Assembly (NCBI GenBank): GCA_028277115.1
Contig: JANQHG010000021.1
Coordinates: forward strand, 1 to 44,084
Source of the DNA: Azospirillaceae bacterium
Lineage (GTDB): Bacteria; Pseudomonadota; Alphaproteobacteria; Azospirillales; Azospirillaceae
Direction: 5' to 3'
Length of the DNA: 44,084 nucleotides
Shown: piece by piece, positions 18,461-26,244 of the stretch
How the letters are laid out: the number at the start of each line of letters is the position of its first letter
How positions within the stretch are numbered: position 1 is the stretch's first letter
Notes under the pieces: model-generated
What the model was told of the DNA's origin: nothing
What the model saw: only the letters and a program-made list of their open reading frames with translations
The model's database searches: none
Translations under genes and position numbers: made by a program

Positions 18461-20092
18461 TCAGGAGGCCAAGGCGCGCGCGAGGTCGTCCTCCGGTGTG
18501 CCGTTGACCTTGAGATCGAAGCGGTCGACCAGGACCTGGAGCAGCGTCGGGGTTAGATAGACGGGCAGGCTCGGCCCCAAGTGGATGCCCTTGACCCCGG
18601 CCGCCAGCAGCGACAACAGCACCGCGGTTGCCTTCTGCTCGAACCACGAGATCATCAAGGACAACGGCAGATCGTTGACGCCGCAGCCGAACGCGTCGGC
18701 CAGCACGCCCGCGACCTTGATCGCCGAATGGGCGTCGTTGCATTGGCCCATGTCGAGCAACCGCGGGATGCCGCCGACCTGCCCGTGGTCCTGCTTGTTG
18801 AACCGGTACTTGGCGCAGCCGACGGTCAGGATGACGGTGTCGGCGGGCGTGCGGTCGGCCAATTCGGTGTAGTAATTGCGGCCCGGCTTGGCGCCGTCGC
18901 AGCCGCCGATCACAAAGAAGCGCCGGACCGCGCCGGCCTTGACCGCGGCGACCACGGTCTCTGCGAGGCCGATGACCGTGTGGTGGCCAAAGCCGACCGT
19001 GATCGTCTGGTCGCCTTCGGTTTCGCGGAAGCCGGGCAACGCCTTGGCCGCCTGGATCGCCGGCGCATAATTGCCGTCGGCGATATGACGGACGCCCGGC
19101 CAGCCGGTCGGCCCGGTGGTGAACAGGCGCTGGCGGTAGCTGCGATCGGGCTCGATCAGACAGTTCGAGGTCAGGACGATCGCGCCGGGGAAGGTGGCGA
19201 ACTCGCGCTGTTGATCCTGCCAGGCGCCGCCGTAGTTGCCGGCCAGGTGCGGATACCCCTTCAACTTGGGATAGGCGTGGGCCGGCAGCAGCTCGCCATG
19301 GGTGTAAACGTTGATGCCCTGATCGCGGGTCTGCTCAAGGATGGTCTTCAAGTCGTGGAGGTCGTGACCGCTGACCAGCAGTGCTTTGCCCGCGCGCGGC
19401 TGCACGCGAACCTCGGTGATGGTCTGCGCGCCAAAAGCGCCGGTGTTGGCGCGGTCGAGCAGGTCCATAACCTTGAGGTTGACCTCTCCGACCGAGAGCG
19501 CGCGGGCCAGCAAATCCTCAAGATCGGCGGACGGCGTCGCCAGGCGCGCCAGATGATCGAGGATCGCGGCATCGACCTCGGGGTCGCGGCAGCCGAGGAC
19601 GCGCGCGTGGTGGGCGTAGGCGCAGGTGCCCTTGAGACCGTAGAGGATCAGGACGGTGAGGCCGGTCGCGTCGGGGCCGACCGTCGGCTGATCGCGATCG
19701 ACCCGGAGGGCTGGCGCCTGGGCAAGCAGCGCGTCCATGGTCTCACCCGGGGTGAACGCCGCCGGCCCGTCGAGCGCGACACCGTCAAGGCGCGCGCGGA
19801 TCGCGTCCCGCCGGTCCGCGGCATCGCGGATCAGCGTGACAAACCGCGCCGCCGCGAAGTTTACGTTGGTCAGTGTCGTGAACATCCCATGGAGGATAAA
19901 ATCGTTCAGATCGACGTCGACGATGTCGCGTGCTCGCGCGGCCACAGCATATTGAGCCAGCCCGATCAGTTGGTAGATCAGGATATCCTGCAAATCCGAC
20001 GTGGTCGCTTCCTTGCCGCACGTCCCCGTCGGTCCGACGCAGCCGAGCGTCGGGACGGCTCGGCGCGTTTGTTCGCACTGATAACACAGCAT
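18461..20092 (-). CDS. hcp: Hybrid cluster protein (hydroxylamine/NO reductase)
   Basis: From the ATG at 20092 the protein is 543 residues and begins MLCYQCEQT. Cys3, Cys6, Cys18 and Cys25 give the C-x2-C-x11-C-x6-C pattern of class II Hcp from facultative organisms. Hybrid-cluster ligands are recognisable in [31 protein letters not shown] and the distal ISWFEQKA Glu. Hcp reduces nitric oxide and hydroxylamine and protects from nitrosative stress. The frame remains open 64 codons upstream, but the conserved start rules that out. It is divergent from an NsrR-like gene, which fits NO-controlled expression. Confidence 0.95.
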   Translation of the reverse strand: MLCYQCEQTRRAVPTLGCVGPTGTCGKEATTSDLQDILIYQLIGLAQYAVAARARDIVDVDLNDFILHGMFTTLTNVNFAAARFVTLIRDAADRRDAIRARLDGVALDGPAAFTPGETMDALLAQAPALRVDRDQPTVGPDATGLTVLILYGLKGTCAYAHHARVLGCRDPEVDAAILDHLARLATPSADLEDLLARALSVGEVNLKVMDLLDRANTGAFGAQTITEVRVQPRAGKALLVSGHDLHDLKTILEQTRDQGINVYTHGELLPAHAYPKLKGYPHLAGNYGGAWQDQQREFATFPGAIVLTSNCLIEPDRSYRQRLFTTGPTGWPGVRHIADGNYAPAIQAAKALPGFRETEGDQTITVGFGHHTVIGLAETVVAAVKAGAVRRFFVIGGCDGAKPGRNYYTELADRTPADTVILTVGCAKYRFNKQDHGQVGGIPRLLDMGQCNDAHSAIKVAGVLADAFGCGVNDLPLSLMISWFEQKATAVLLSLLAAGVKGIHLGPSLPVYLTPTLLQVLVDRFDLKVNGTPEDDLARALAS

Positions 20093-20413
20093 GTGGCATG
20101 CTCCAGGTTTCTTTTCACAAAGCCGCGCCGCCGCCACGCGGCCGCCGCCGCACGAGGGCCCATCGCCGTGTGTGACCGAACGCCACACTGCGCAGATCCT
20201 GTCGGAAAACCTGGCCTCGGCCCGAACAGACGGACCCTGACGCCTGGTCTGTGTGCGGGGCTTGGTCGGGGCAACCAAAGACAAGGGGCGAAGGCGTCAG
20301 GGGTAACGCCGCGGGCGACATCGCCTCAAATAGGCAATGGCAATGCCTATTTACGCGATCAAAGCGGTATTGTAAATGCTGATTAAGGCGACCCCCCTGC
20401 GGCAGGGTGCCCC
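20093..20413. other. Divergent control region between hcp and the NsrR-like gene
   Basis: This 321-base gap carries the promoters of both divergent genes. It includes the 25-base inverted repeat described separately, followed by an AT-richer stretch at about 20360-20390 that resembles promoter DNA. I saw no FNR-type TTGAT-N4-ATCAA site and no coding potential. Confidence 0.5.
20328..20352. promoter_or_regulatory. Candidate NsrR operator
   Basis: Perfect 9-base arms aaataggca and tgcctattt flank a 7-base spacer, 25 bases in all, about 60 bases upstream of the regulator start and 235 upstream of hcp. The AT-rich ends and the overall size resemble known NsrR operators (paired 11-base half sites), although the inner bases differ from the E. 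coli AAGATGCATTT half site. Assignment rests mainly on location. Confidence 0.55.
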
Positions 20414-20845
20414 ATGCGACTGACCTTGTTCACCGACTACGGCCTACGCGCGCTGATGCGGCTGGCCGGCGCCCCGACCCGCACGTTCACGACCGACGAG
20501 ATCGCCGCGGAGTTCGCGATCTCGCGCCATCACCTGGTCAAGATCGTCCGCGAGCTGGCGGCGGCCGGCTTCGTTCGCACCCAGCGTGGCGCGGCCGGCG
20601 GTTTCCAGTTGGCGCGCGACCCGGCAACGCTCTCCGTCGGCGAGATCGTGCGCCGCCTGGAATGCCGCGAAGCGTTGGTCGAGTGTTTTCGCGCCGACGG
20701 CGGAGCATGCACGCTCTCGCCTGCGTGTCGGCTCAAGGCACCACTGCAGGCCGCGCGGGAAGCCTTCTTGCAAGAGCTGGATCGGACGTCTCTTGCGGAG
20801 TGCGCCTGGGTGCCGGACGAGGCCACACGACCGCTCGCCGGCTGA
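20414..20845 (+). CDS. nsrR: Rrf2-family transcriptional regulator, NsrR-like
   Basis: The 143-residue protein starts MRLTLFTDYGLRALMRLA, the Rrf2/NsrR N-terminal helix, followed by a winged helix-turn-helix (TTDEIAAEFAISRHHLVKIV, RTQRGAAGGFQLAR). Three Cys that ligate the NO-sensitive iron-sulfur cluster in NsrR are in place (Cys91, Cys99, Cys105, in ECFRADGGACTLSPACRLK); spacing between the first two is 7 rather than the 4 of E. coli. NsrR represses hcp and similar genes until NO destroys the cluster. The gene is divergent from hcp. Confidence 0.88.
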   Translation: MRLTLFTDYGLRALMRLAGAPTRTFTTDEIAAEFAISRHHLVKIVRELAAAGFVRTQRGAAGGFQLARDPATLSVGEIVRRLECREALVECFRADGGACTLSPACRLKAPLQAAREAFLQELDRTSLAECAWVPDEATRPLAG

Positions 20846-20863
20846 CCACCGGGCCGCTCGAAA

Positions 20864-21094
20864 TCAAGACGGCGAGACCCGGAGAGAAGGGGAGGCATCG
20901 CAGTGTTCAACGGCAAACTCCGCGGTGGCCTCCTGAACGGAGATGCCCGTTCCCGCGGCTCTTGTGCGCTCAAATCGTTCCGGATCGCCAATCCAGCCAC
21001 AGTTGCCCTCGCCAATATCGATCAGATCCTCGACGTCCAGAGCATTCATCTTGTTGAACACGGCATGACTCCAACCGGTGACACCAGCGGTCAT
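20864..21094 (-). pseudogene. Probable thiolase (acetyl-CoA acetyltransferase) N-terminal remnant
   Basis: Reading from an ATG at 21094, with gggagg at a good distance, the first approximately 26 residues (MTAGVTGWSHAVFNKMNALD then VEDLI) resemble the N-terminus of SCP2-type thiolases, which typically read TGW-H-x-x-FGK-L and continue DVE-L. After VEDLID the thiolase pattern is lost, and the frame runs on without recognisable motifs to a stop at 20864. No catalytic Cys or His box follows. It lies just downstream of the ligase wreck on the same strand, where the last enzyme of a ketone carboxylation pathway would be expected. Recognition depends on a short stretch. Confidence 0.45.
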
Positions 21095-21142
21095 GATCAT
21101 ACTCCTCCCTCTTTTTTTGGCGTCTGACGCCGCGTCGGCCGA

Positions 21143-21817
21143 TCAGCCCGGATGCACCCCCGCGCCCGGTTCGGCGGCAAGCCAATCGCGCAAAGTGGTT
21201 TTCGTCACCTTGCCGTAATTGTTCTTGGGTAAGGCGGCGACGACCCGATACTGGCGTGGCCGTTTGAATCGGGCGATCTGGTCGCAGCAATGGGCGTCGA
21301 GGACAGCCGGATCGACGTGCGCGCCGTCGTCGGCGACGACGAACGCCACCACCTCTTCCCCCCACTCCGGATGCCGGCGCCCAACCACCGCCGCTTCGCG
21401 CACCGTGGCATGGCGCAACAACGTCTCTTCGACTTCGCGTGGATAAATGTTCGAGCCGCCGGAGATGATCACGTCCTTGGAGCGGTCCTTGAGCGTGAGC
21501 AGGCCGTCCGGGCCCATCGCCCCCATGTCGCCGGTGACCAGCCAGCCGGCGCGAAGGGTTCTTGGCGTTGACCGGGACGGCGGCAAAGCCGCCCCACCAG
21601 CAGCCGAACATGACGGTGACGAAGTCGGGCACATTCTTCATCACCAAGCCGACACGTGCCCCGGGGCCAGCCCCAGCCGCGTCCCCAGCACCCCGGCAAG
21701 CGCCGCGGCGTCGCGGCATAACGCGCCATAGGTGGCCGTGACCGTGGTGCCGTGGATCAAGGCCGGCCGGTTCGCATCGACCCGTCCAGCCCGTTGCAAC
21801 AAAAACGCCAGATTCAT
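21143..21817 (-). pseudogene. Acyl-CoA ligase (AMP-forming), broken by frameshift and internal deletion
   Basis: A strong aaggagg site precedes the ATG at 21817 and a normal ligase start (MNLAFLLQRAG, then ANRPALIHG and TYGAL). The phase is lost near 21655-21663; the next part (ARVGLVMKNVPDF, FAAVPVNAKN) is in another frame. Near 21550-21558 the sequence jumps straight to the C-terminal region GWLVTGDMGAMGPDGLL, LKDRSKDVIISGGSNIYPRE and NNYGKVTK, back in the first frame. The several hundred middle residues, including the P-loop-like SSGTTG motif and most of the substrate pocket, are missing. It lies 30 bases downstream of the CobW-type gene in the carboxylase unit, where apc clusters have their beta-ketoacyl-CoA ligase. 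Confidence 0.88.
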
Positions 21818-21847
21818 GGCGGCCTCCTTCCCGCAATGGCGGCATGA

Positions 21848-22861
21848 TCAGGCGCACCAGCTCTCGAACGCCTCCGACAGACCGTTCAGGTCGAGCGTGC
21901 GCCCAATGACGACGAGCCGACTGCTGCGGTCGCCGTCGGGCCAGGCGTCGAGCCAGACCAGAGGATGGACCCGGTCCTGAATGCCGTGGAGCACCGCCGG
22001 ACGACCGCCCTTCTCGCGGAACCCCATCAGGCCCTTGACTCGAAGCACCTGCCCGAACTGCCCCTTCAACAGGCGATCGAGAAAGACCATGACCCCGGCC
22101 AAGCTGAGGGCATCGCTGCCGCGAAGGACATGGCTGGCATAAGCCACACCGTGGTCATGGCCATGGGGGTGATGGTGTTGGTCGTGACGGTGTTGGTCGG
22201 TGCCGCCGCCGAGCCATCGGCCGATCGTGTGACGGTCCGGCTGATACAAACCGCGCCGAAACAAGACCGTCGGATCGCCGGCGCCCGCGACCATCGACAC
22301 CCGCTCCGCGTGGGGATTGATCGCCCTCAGAGCTGTTGTCAGCGCGGCAACCTGGTCTGCCCGGGCAATATCGCCCTTGGTCAGCACCAGGACGTCGGCC
22401 ATCGCCACCTGATCGCCCGCGGTTTGGAACTCCCGCAAGCTCATCACGCCGTTGATTTGATCAACACAGGTGATCACAGCATCGGGGTGAAACACCCCTT
22501 TGAAGATCGGATTGACCGTTAGGGTGTGAACGAGCGGCCCGGGATCGGCGAGACCGGTGGTCTCCACCAGGACATAATCGAACGGCGGCACCTCACCCAA
22601 CTGGCGCCGGGTATAGAGGTCCCGCAAGGTCAAGGTCAGATCGGCGTGAATGGTGCAGCAGATGCATCCGTTTCGCAGTTCGATCACGGTCTCGGCCGAC
22701 GTTGCGACCAAGAGATGATCCAGGCTGATTTCGCCAAACTCGTTGACGATCACGGCCGTGTTGCGCAGGTTGGGATGATCCAGCGCCTTTTGGATCAGCG
22801 TGGTCTTGCCGCTGCCCAGAAACCCGGTCACGAAGCCGACCGGAATGGACTGTCGGGCCAT
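21848..22861 (-). CDS. CobW/COG0523-family G3E GTPase (metallochaperone)
   Basis: The 337-residue protein has the P-loop GFLGSGKTT (residues 13-21), the metal-binding CICC motif (66-69), Walker B ETTGLADPG, NKxD-like LTKGD, and a His-rich stretch HRHDQHHHPHGHDH (224-237) before the CobW C-terminal domain. COG0523 proteins insert zinc, cobalt or other metals into client enzymes. It is transcribed with the carboxylase genes, 123 bases after the last subunit, with a strong aaggagg site. Since acetophenone carboxylase contains zinc, delivery of zinc to the carboxylase is a reasonable inference. Cobalamin-related function is less likely because no such genes are near. Confidence 0.9.
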   Translation of the reverse strand: MARQSIPVGFVTGFLGSGKTTLIQKALDHPNLRNTAVIVNEFGEISLDHLLVATSAETVIELRNGCICCTIHADLTLTLRDLYTRRQLGEVPPFDYVLVETTGLADPGPLVHTLTVNPIFKGVFHPDAVITCVDQINGVMSLREFQTAGDQVAMADVLVLTKGDIARADQVAALTTALRAINPHAERVSMVAGAGDPTVLFRRGLYQPDRHTIGRWLGGGTDQHRHDQHHHPHGHDHGVAYASHVLRGSDALSLAGVMVFLDRLLKGQFGQVLRVKGLMGFREKGGRPAVLHGIQDRVHPLVWLDAWPDGDRSSRLVVIGRTLDLNGLSEAFESWCA

Positions 22862-22947
22862 GCCGTCGCCTCCTTGGTCTCATACGAGATCCGCTCAATC
22901 GCCGCTGGGCTTGCGCGCCACGAGGCGCGGGCCGCGGTCGCGGCCTT

Positions 22948-22987
22948 TGAGACCAAATCCGGAAGTGAACTCCCGGATTTGGTCTCA
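22948..22987. terminator. Perfect 15-base-stem hairpin at the end of the apcE-like gene
   Basis: Arms tgagaccaaatccgg (22948-22962) and its exact complement (22973-22987) enclose a 10-base loop. The outer end coincides with the stop codon of the apcE-like gene. No T run follows on the minus strand. It probably stabilises the carboxylase message or partly stops transcription before the CobW-type gene. Confidence 0.6.
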
Positions 22988-23866
22988 CACCGCCCCAGCG
23001 CTCAGAGCGGACAGCCGGACGTTCACCTCCTCCGGCCGCGTCGTTGGGGGAATGGTGCCGAAGGTGAAAGGCCACCGCGACAGGGCGTCAGGGTCGGGTG
23101 TCCCGGCCCAAAACGCTTGACCGAGGCCGCCGCCGAACCGCCGGTCCGACCGCGTCGCCAAGTCTTCGGCCGGCGCCTCGGCAAACAAAAACAAATCGGC
23201 GGCAACGGTCTCGAGGAACCCGTCGGGCGGCGGCCACGCGACGCCGCGCGTCCCAGACCCGCCCGCGTCCAACGCAACCGTCCACCCAAAGTGCTGGACC
23301 GCTGCGATCACCGCACCGGTCGCCTCGGCCTCATCGGCGTTCCAGGCCGCCAGGTCGGAGACCCGGATCACCAGGGCATCGATCGGCTTGGCAGACCAAG
23401 ACCGAGTGAGGTCGGATAGCGCCATCCCGACATCGTCCAATGCGTCGAACGACGGCGCCGAGGCCGCCGGATGGCCGAGGGCCACGAGCACATCCCGTGG
23501 TGACGGCACGGAAAGCGCTATGTCGGCGCGCCCGCCCAGTCGGTGCGCCAGGGCATCGATCAGGGTGGCGATGTAGGCGGCCGGTTGGTCGGCGGTCAGC
23601 AACGCCGCCGCACAGGCCGCCGGATCGGCGCCCACCCCGCTGGGCACGCCGTGCCGGCCGGACAGGAACGGCGCAATGAGATCAAGGGTCACGACCTCAG
23701 AACCGACCACGCCCAGCGCCTGTGCCAGAACCGCGGCGCGTCGGTCCGGATCGCGGGTCCAGCTTGCGGTCCCGCCCGCAAAGACGGCACAGGCATAGGC
23801 GTCGAAGTCAATCCAATGAAGCCGCGACGCCGTCCCCGCCGCCCAGCGGCGAATGAAAGCACTCAT
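22985..23866 (-). CDS. apcE: ApcE-like subunit of ketone carboxylase
   Basis: This 293-residue protein (about 31 kDa) has no motif I can tie to a catalytic fold. It is rich in Ala, Asp and Trp, contains a GFLETVAADLFLFAEAPAED segment, and lacks signal or membrane segments, so it is cytoplasmic. The assignment follows from position and size: it is the fifth gene after two hydantoinase-A-like genes, a small zinc-ribbon gene and a hydantoinase-B-like gene, exactly where Aromatoleum aromaticum has apcE (about 34 kDa), which joins the ApcABCD core to give active acetophenone carboxylase. I took the ATG at 23866 (MSAFIRRWAAG); the longer frame adds a Gly/Pro/Arg-rich non-coding-looking extension. 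Confidence 0.65.
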   Translation of the reverse strand: MSAFIRRWAAGTASRLHWIDFDAYACAVFAGGTASWTRDPDRRAAVLAQALGVVGSEVVTLDLIAPFLSGRHGVPSGVGADPAACAAALLTADQPAAYIATLIDALAHRLGGRADIALSVPSPRDVLVALGHPAASAPSFDALDDVGMALSDLTRSWSAKPIDALVIRVSDLAAWNADEAEATGAVIAAVQHFGWTVALDAGGSGTRGVAWPPPDGFLETVAADLFLFAEAPAEDLATRSDRRFGGGLGQAFWAGTPDPDALSRWPFTFGTIPPTTRPEEVNVRLSALSAGAV

Positions 23867-23980
23867 GAGTGGCCTCGTCTGACAACCGCGGAGAATGGCT
23901 TGGGGGGGGGCCGGACGGCCGCGCCGGGGCGCGCCCCCCACGCCTGCCAGGACACGGCGTCGCCCGGCTCCCTCGAGAGG

Positions 23981-26206
23981 CTACGCGGCGCCGACGGCGG
24001 CAAGGCGCGCCTTCAGCTTTGCGATCTCCACGTCCTTGGGGTCCGGCATCATCACCGGCGCGATCGCCTCGCCCGGGCAGGTGTCGTCCGGGGTGCCGCG
24101 ATGGATCACCGACCGATCGCCCCAGCAGCCAAAGAACGGCAAATCGGCCGGCGGTTTTTCTGTCACCCACGCCTTGACGAACTCGTGGTACGGCTTGCCG
24201 CGTGCCTTTCGTCGAGCCCGCTCGGCCTGCCGGGCGGCGTCGGTGTCCTCGGCCAGGACGGCCTTGGATTTCGGGTCAAGCACGACGTGATAGATCTCCG
24301 TGACCGTGCGTGCCGAGATCAAACCGTCACGGAAGTCCTTGGCCACCAGTTCAGGATCGCGCTCCAGCACGTCGCCATAGCCGCCGCCGGCGCCTTGGGT
24401 GATCATGTACAACTCGCCCGGGGTCGCGAACTCCAGCTGCAACCCCATGTGGTGCGTGGTGTAGGTCGCCCCCTCGAACGGACGATCGTTCATCAACTCT
24501 TCGATGGAGAAGCGCAGCAGATCGCGGCGATCCTTCATCACCTCAAAGACATTGACACCCTTGATCTTGCACAAAGGGTAAGTGCCCGGCCCGTAGCCGC
24601 CGAAGATGCCGTGGGAACTCGGGAACTTGGACCCGATCGAGCAACACATAAAGCCCCATAAAGACGTATCCTTCATGGTTGCGATCTGTTGATAACCGTG
24701 ACCACCCCGAAACTTGCCGAACCCGCTATTGTCGGTCATCACCCGGTTGGGCACGATTTTCATCATCGGTACTTCTTCTTCGATCAGTTCCTGTTCGCCG
24801 ATGTCGGCCATCGGCGCGAAGATCGGCGCCACCGAATGCTCGCCGTCGCGGTTCGACCGCGCAGCCCCGCTCATGCCGTTCAAATCGGCACAGACATTGC
24901 CCACCAACTCGCCGTACTGATTCAAGCCGCCGTAAATGAAGGTGACGATCATGTTGTACCAACCGGCGATCACGTCGGTGGCCCGTTCCTTGGCGCTGTA
25001 AAGGAACTTTGGCGCGGCCAACTGGGCCGCGGTGAAGCTCGGGAAGAAGGTCATCATGCTCTGGGCGTTGGGCGCCTCCGGGGAGCAGTTGAGCGACGAC
25101 CTGCGATCGGTGATCACGGTCATGGGCTCGAACACCGCCTGATTGCGCGGCAGGTCGGGCCAGACGAAGGTGAGAAACTCCTGCGCCAACATGCCCTTGG
25201 CCGAGGCCAAGACCGTATTGTTGGCCCGGTTCAAGAACTCCGGCGCCGAGCCACGGAAATCGAGGATCAGACGGTCGTCCCTCTTCTCCATCTCCAGGCA
25301 GATTTTGACCAGGCAGTTCTCGCGCAGCGTCCCATCCGGGAACACGTTCTGGCGCACCTTGCCGTCGGGCCAGCCGCGCAGGCGCCGCCGCACCTCTTCG
25401 GCGGTGTCGGTCAGGGTCTTGCGCAAGACCGCAACCACGGCATCGACGCCATACTCAGCGATCGCCTCCTCAACCCGGGTCTTCATCCGCATCGCGGCGA
25501 ACAGCTTGGACTTCATTCCTTCCAACTGCAGCTTGGGCTCGCGCACCGAGTTCTGAAGGAAAGTCATGATGTCACGCCGGAAGGTGTAGTTTTCGCCCAC
25601 CTTGATCGGCGACATCTTCAGACCTTCGTCAAAGGGCGATTCCGCCTTTGACGGCATGCCTCCCGGCTCGATTGCACCGTTTTCGCCCTCATGGACGATG
25701 GCACCGGTGAAGCAAATCAGGCGCCCTTCGTGAAAAACCGGAATGACCAGGCTTTGGTCGGTGTTGTGGATGTTTCCGTAGCGGGCGTCATTATGCATGA
25801 AAATGTCACCCTCACGGATCCCCACCGTGGGTTCATTGGCCCAATATTTAAGGATGAACTTGACCGGATGCTGGGTCAGGACCGAGAACAACAACACCCC
25901 GCCCATGCTCGAGAGGGCGAGATCGCCCGAGGCGGTCCACACGCCCGAGATCAGATCGCCCCATTTGGCGCCCGGGGCCGCCCCCATCTGCTCGACCATA
26001 TCGAAGGATTCGTTGCAGGCGGTCTGCAGCTTGTGGCGCACCAGATTGAGGTCGTCCTTGCCGGTGAATTTGGCCAAGGCCGCCGCCTCCGCCGAGGTTT
26101 CGGCGGCAAGGTGATGGTTGTTCATGATGTCCGGATCCGGGCCGAGGAACAGAATGTTCTCTTCGAGGAATCTCTCGACCAGGGACTTGTCTGCGATTAC
26201 GTTCAT
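23981..26206 (-). CDS. apcD: ApcD-like hydantoinase-B-family carboxylase subunit
   Basis: The 741-residue protein belongs to the HyuB/AcxB/ApcD family. Typical segments are GDIFMHNDARYGNIHNTDQS near residue 150, FRGSAPEFLNRANN in the middle, FGKFRGGHGYQQ, and GAGGGYGDVLERDPE toward the C-terminus. In this family the subunit carries the carboxylation chemistry acting on the phosphorylated enol and CO2/bicarbonate. I chose the ATG at 26206 (MNVIADKS), preceded by aggagg; the frame is open 14 codons further. It lies 38 bases after the apcC-like gene. It is intact, with no frameshift seen. Confidence 0.88.
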   Translation of the reverse strand: MNVIADKSLVERFLEENILFLGPDPDIMNNHHLAAETSAEAAALAKFTGKDDLNLVRHKLQTACNESFDMVEQMGAAPGAKWGDLISGVWTASGDLALSSMGGVLLFSVLTQHPVKFILKYWANEPTVGIREGDIFMHNDARYGNIHNTDQSLVIPVFHEGRLICFTGAIVHEGENGAIEPGGMPSKAESPFDEGLKMSPIKVGENYTFRRDIMTFLQNSVREPKLQLEGMKSKLFAAMRMKTRVEEAIAEYGVDAVVAVLRKTLTDTAEEVRRRLRGWPDGKVRQNVFPDGTLRENCLVKICLEMEKRDDRLILDFRGSAPEFLNRANNTVLASAKGMLAQEFLTFVWPDLPRNQAVFEPMTVITDRRSSLNCSPEAPNAQSMMTFFPSFTAAQLAAPKFLYSAKERATDVIAGWYNMIVTFIYGGLNQYGELVGNVCADLNGMSGAARSNRDGEHSVAPIFAPMADIGEQELIEEEVPMMKIVPNRVMTDNSGFGKFRGGHGYQQIATMKDTSLWGFMCCSIGSKFPSSHGIFGGYGPGTYPLCKIKGVNVFEVMKDRRDLLRFSIEELMNDRPFEGATYTTHHMGLQLEFATPGELYMITQGAGGGYGDVLERDPELVAKDFRDGLISARTVTEIYHVVLDPKSKAVLAEDTDAARQAERARRKARGKPYHEFVKAWVTEKPPADLPFFGCWGDRSVIHRGTPDDTCPGEAIAPVMMPDPKDVEIAKLKARLAAVGAA

Positions 26207-26244
26207 TCGGTGTTTCCTCCTGCTGGCCTTGGGCGACAGGCCGG

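Noticed and set aside
18581-20386. 601-codon plus-strand open frame opposite hcp
   Set aside because: Antisense shadow of hcp with no recognisable protein features.
21143-21634. Stand-alone small acyl-CoA synthetase from the 163-codon frame
   Set aside because: It contains only the C-terminal subdomain of the family, and matching N-terminal pieces lie just upstream in other phases, so it is part of a broken gene.
23901-23946. Run of nine G and a loose G/C hairpin between the apcD- and apcE-like genes
   Set aside because: Arms are imperfect and the local GC content makes such pairing likely by chance; the G run may also be a sequencing-length ambiguity.
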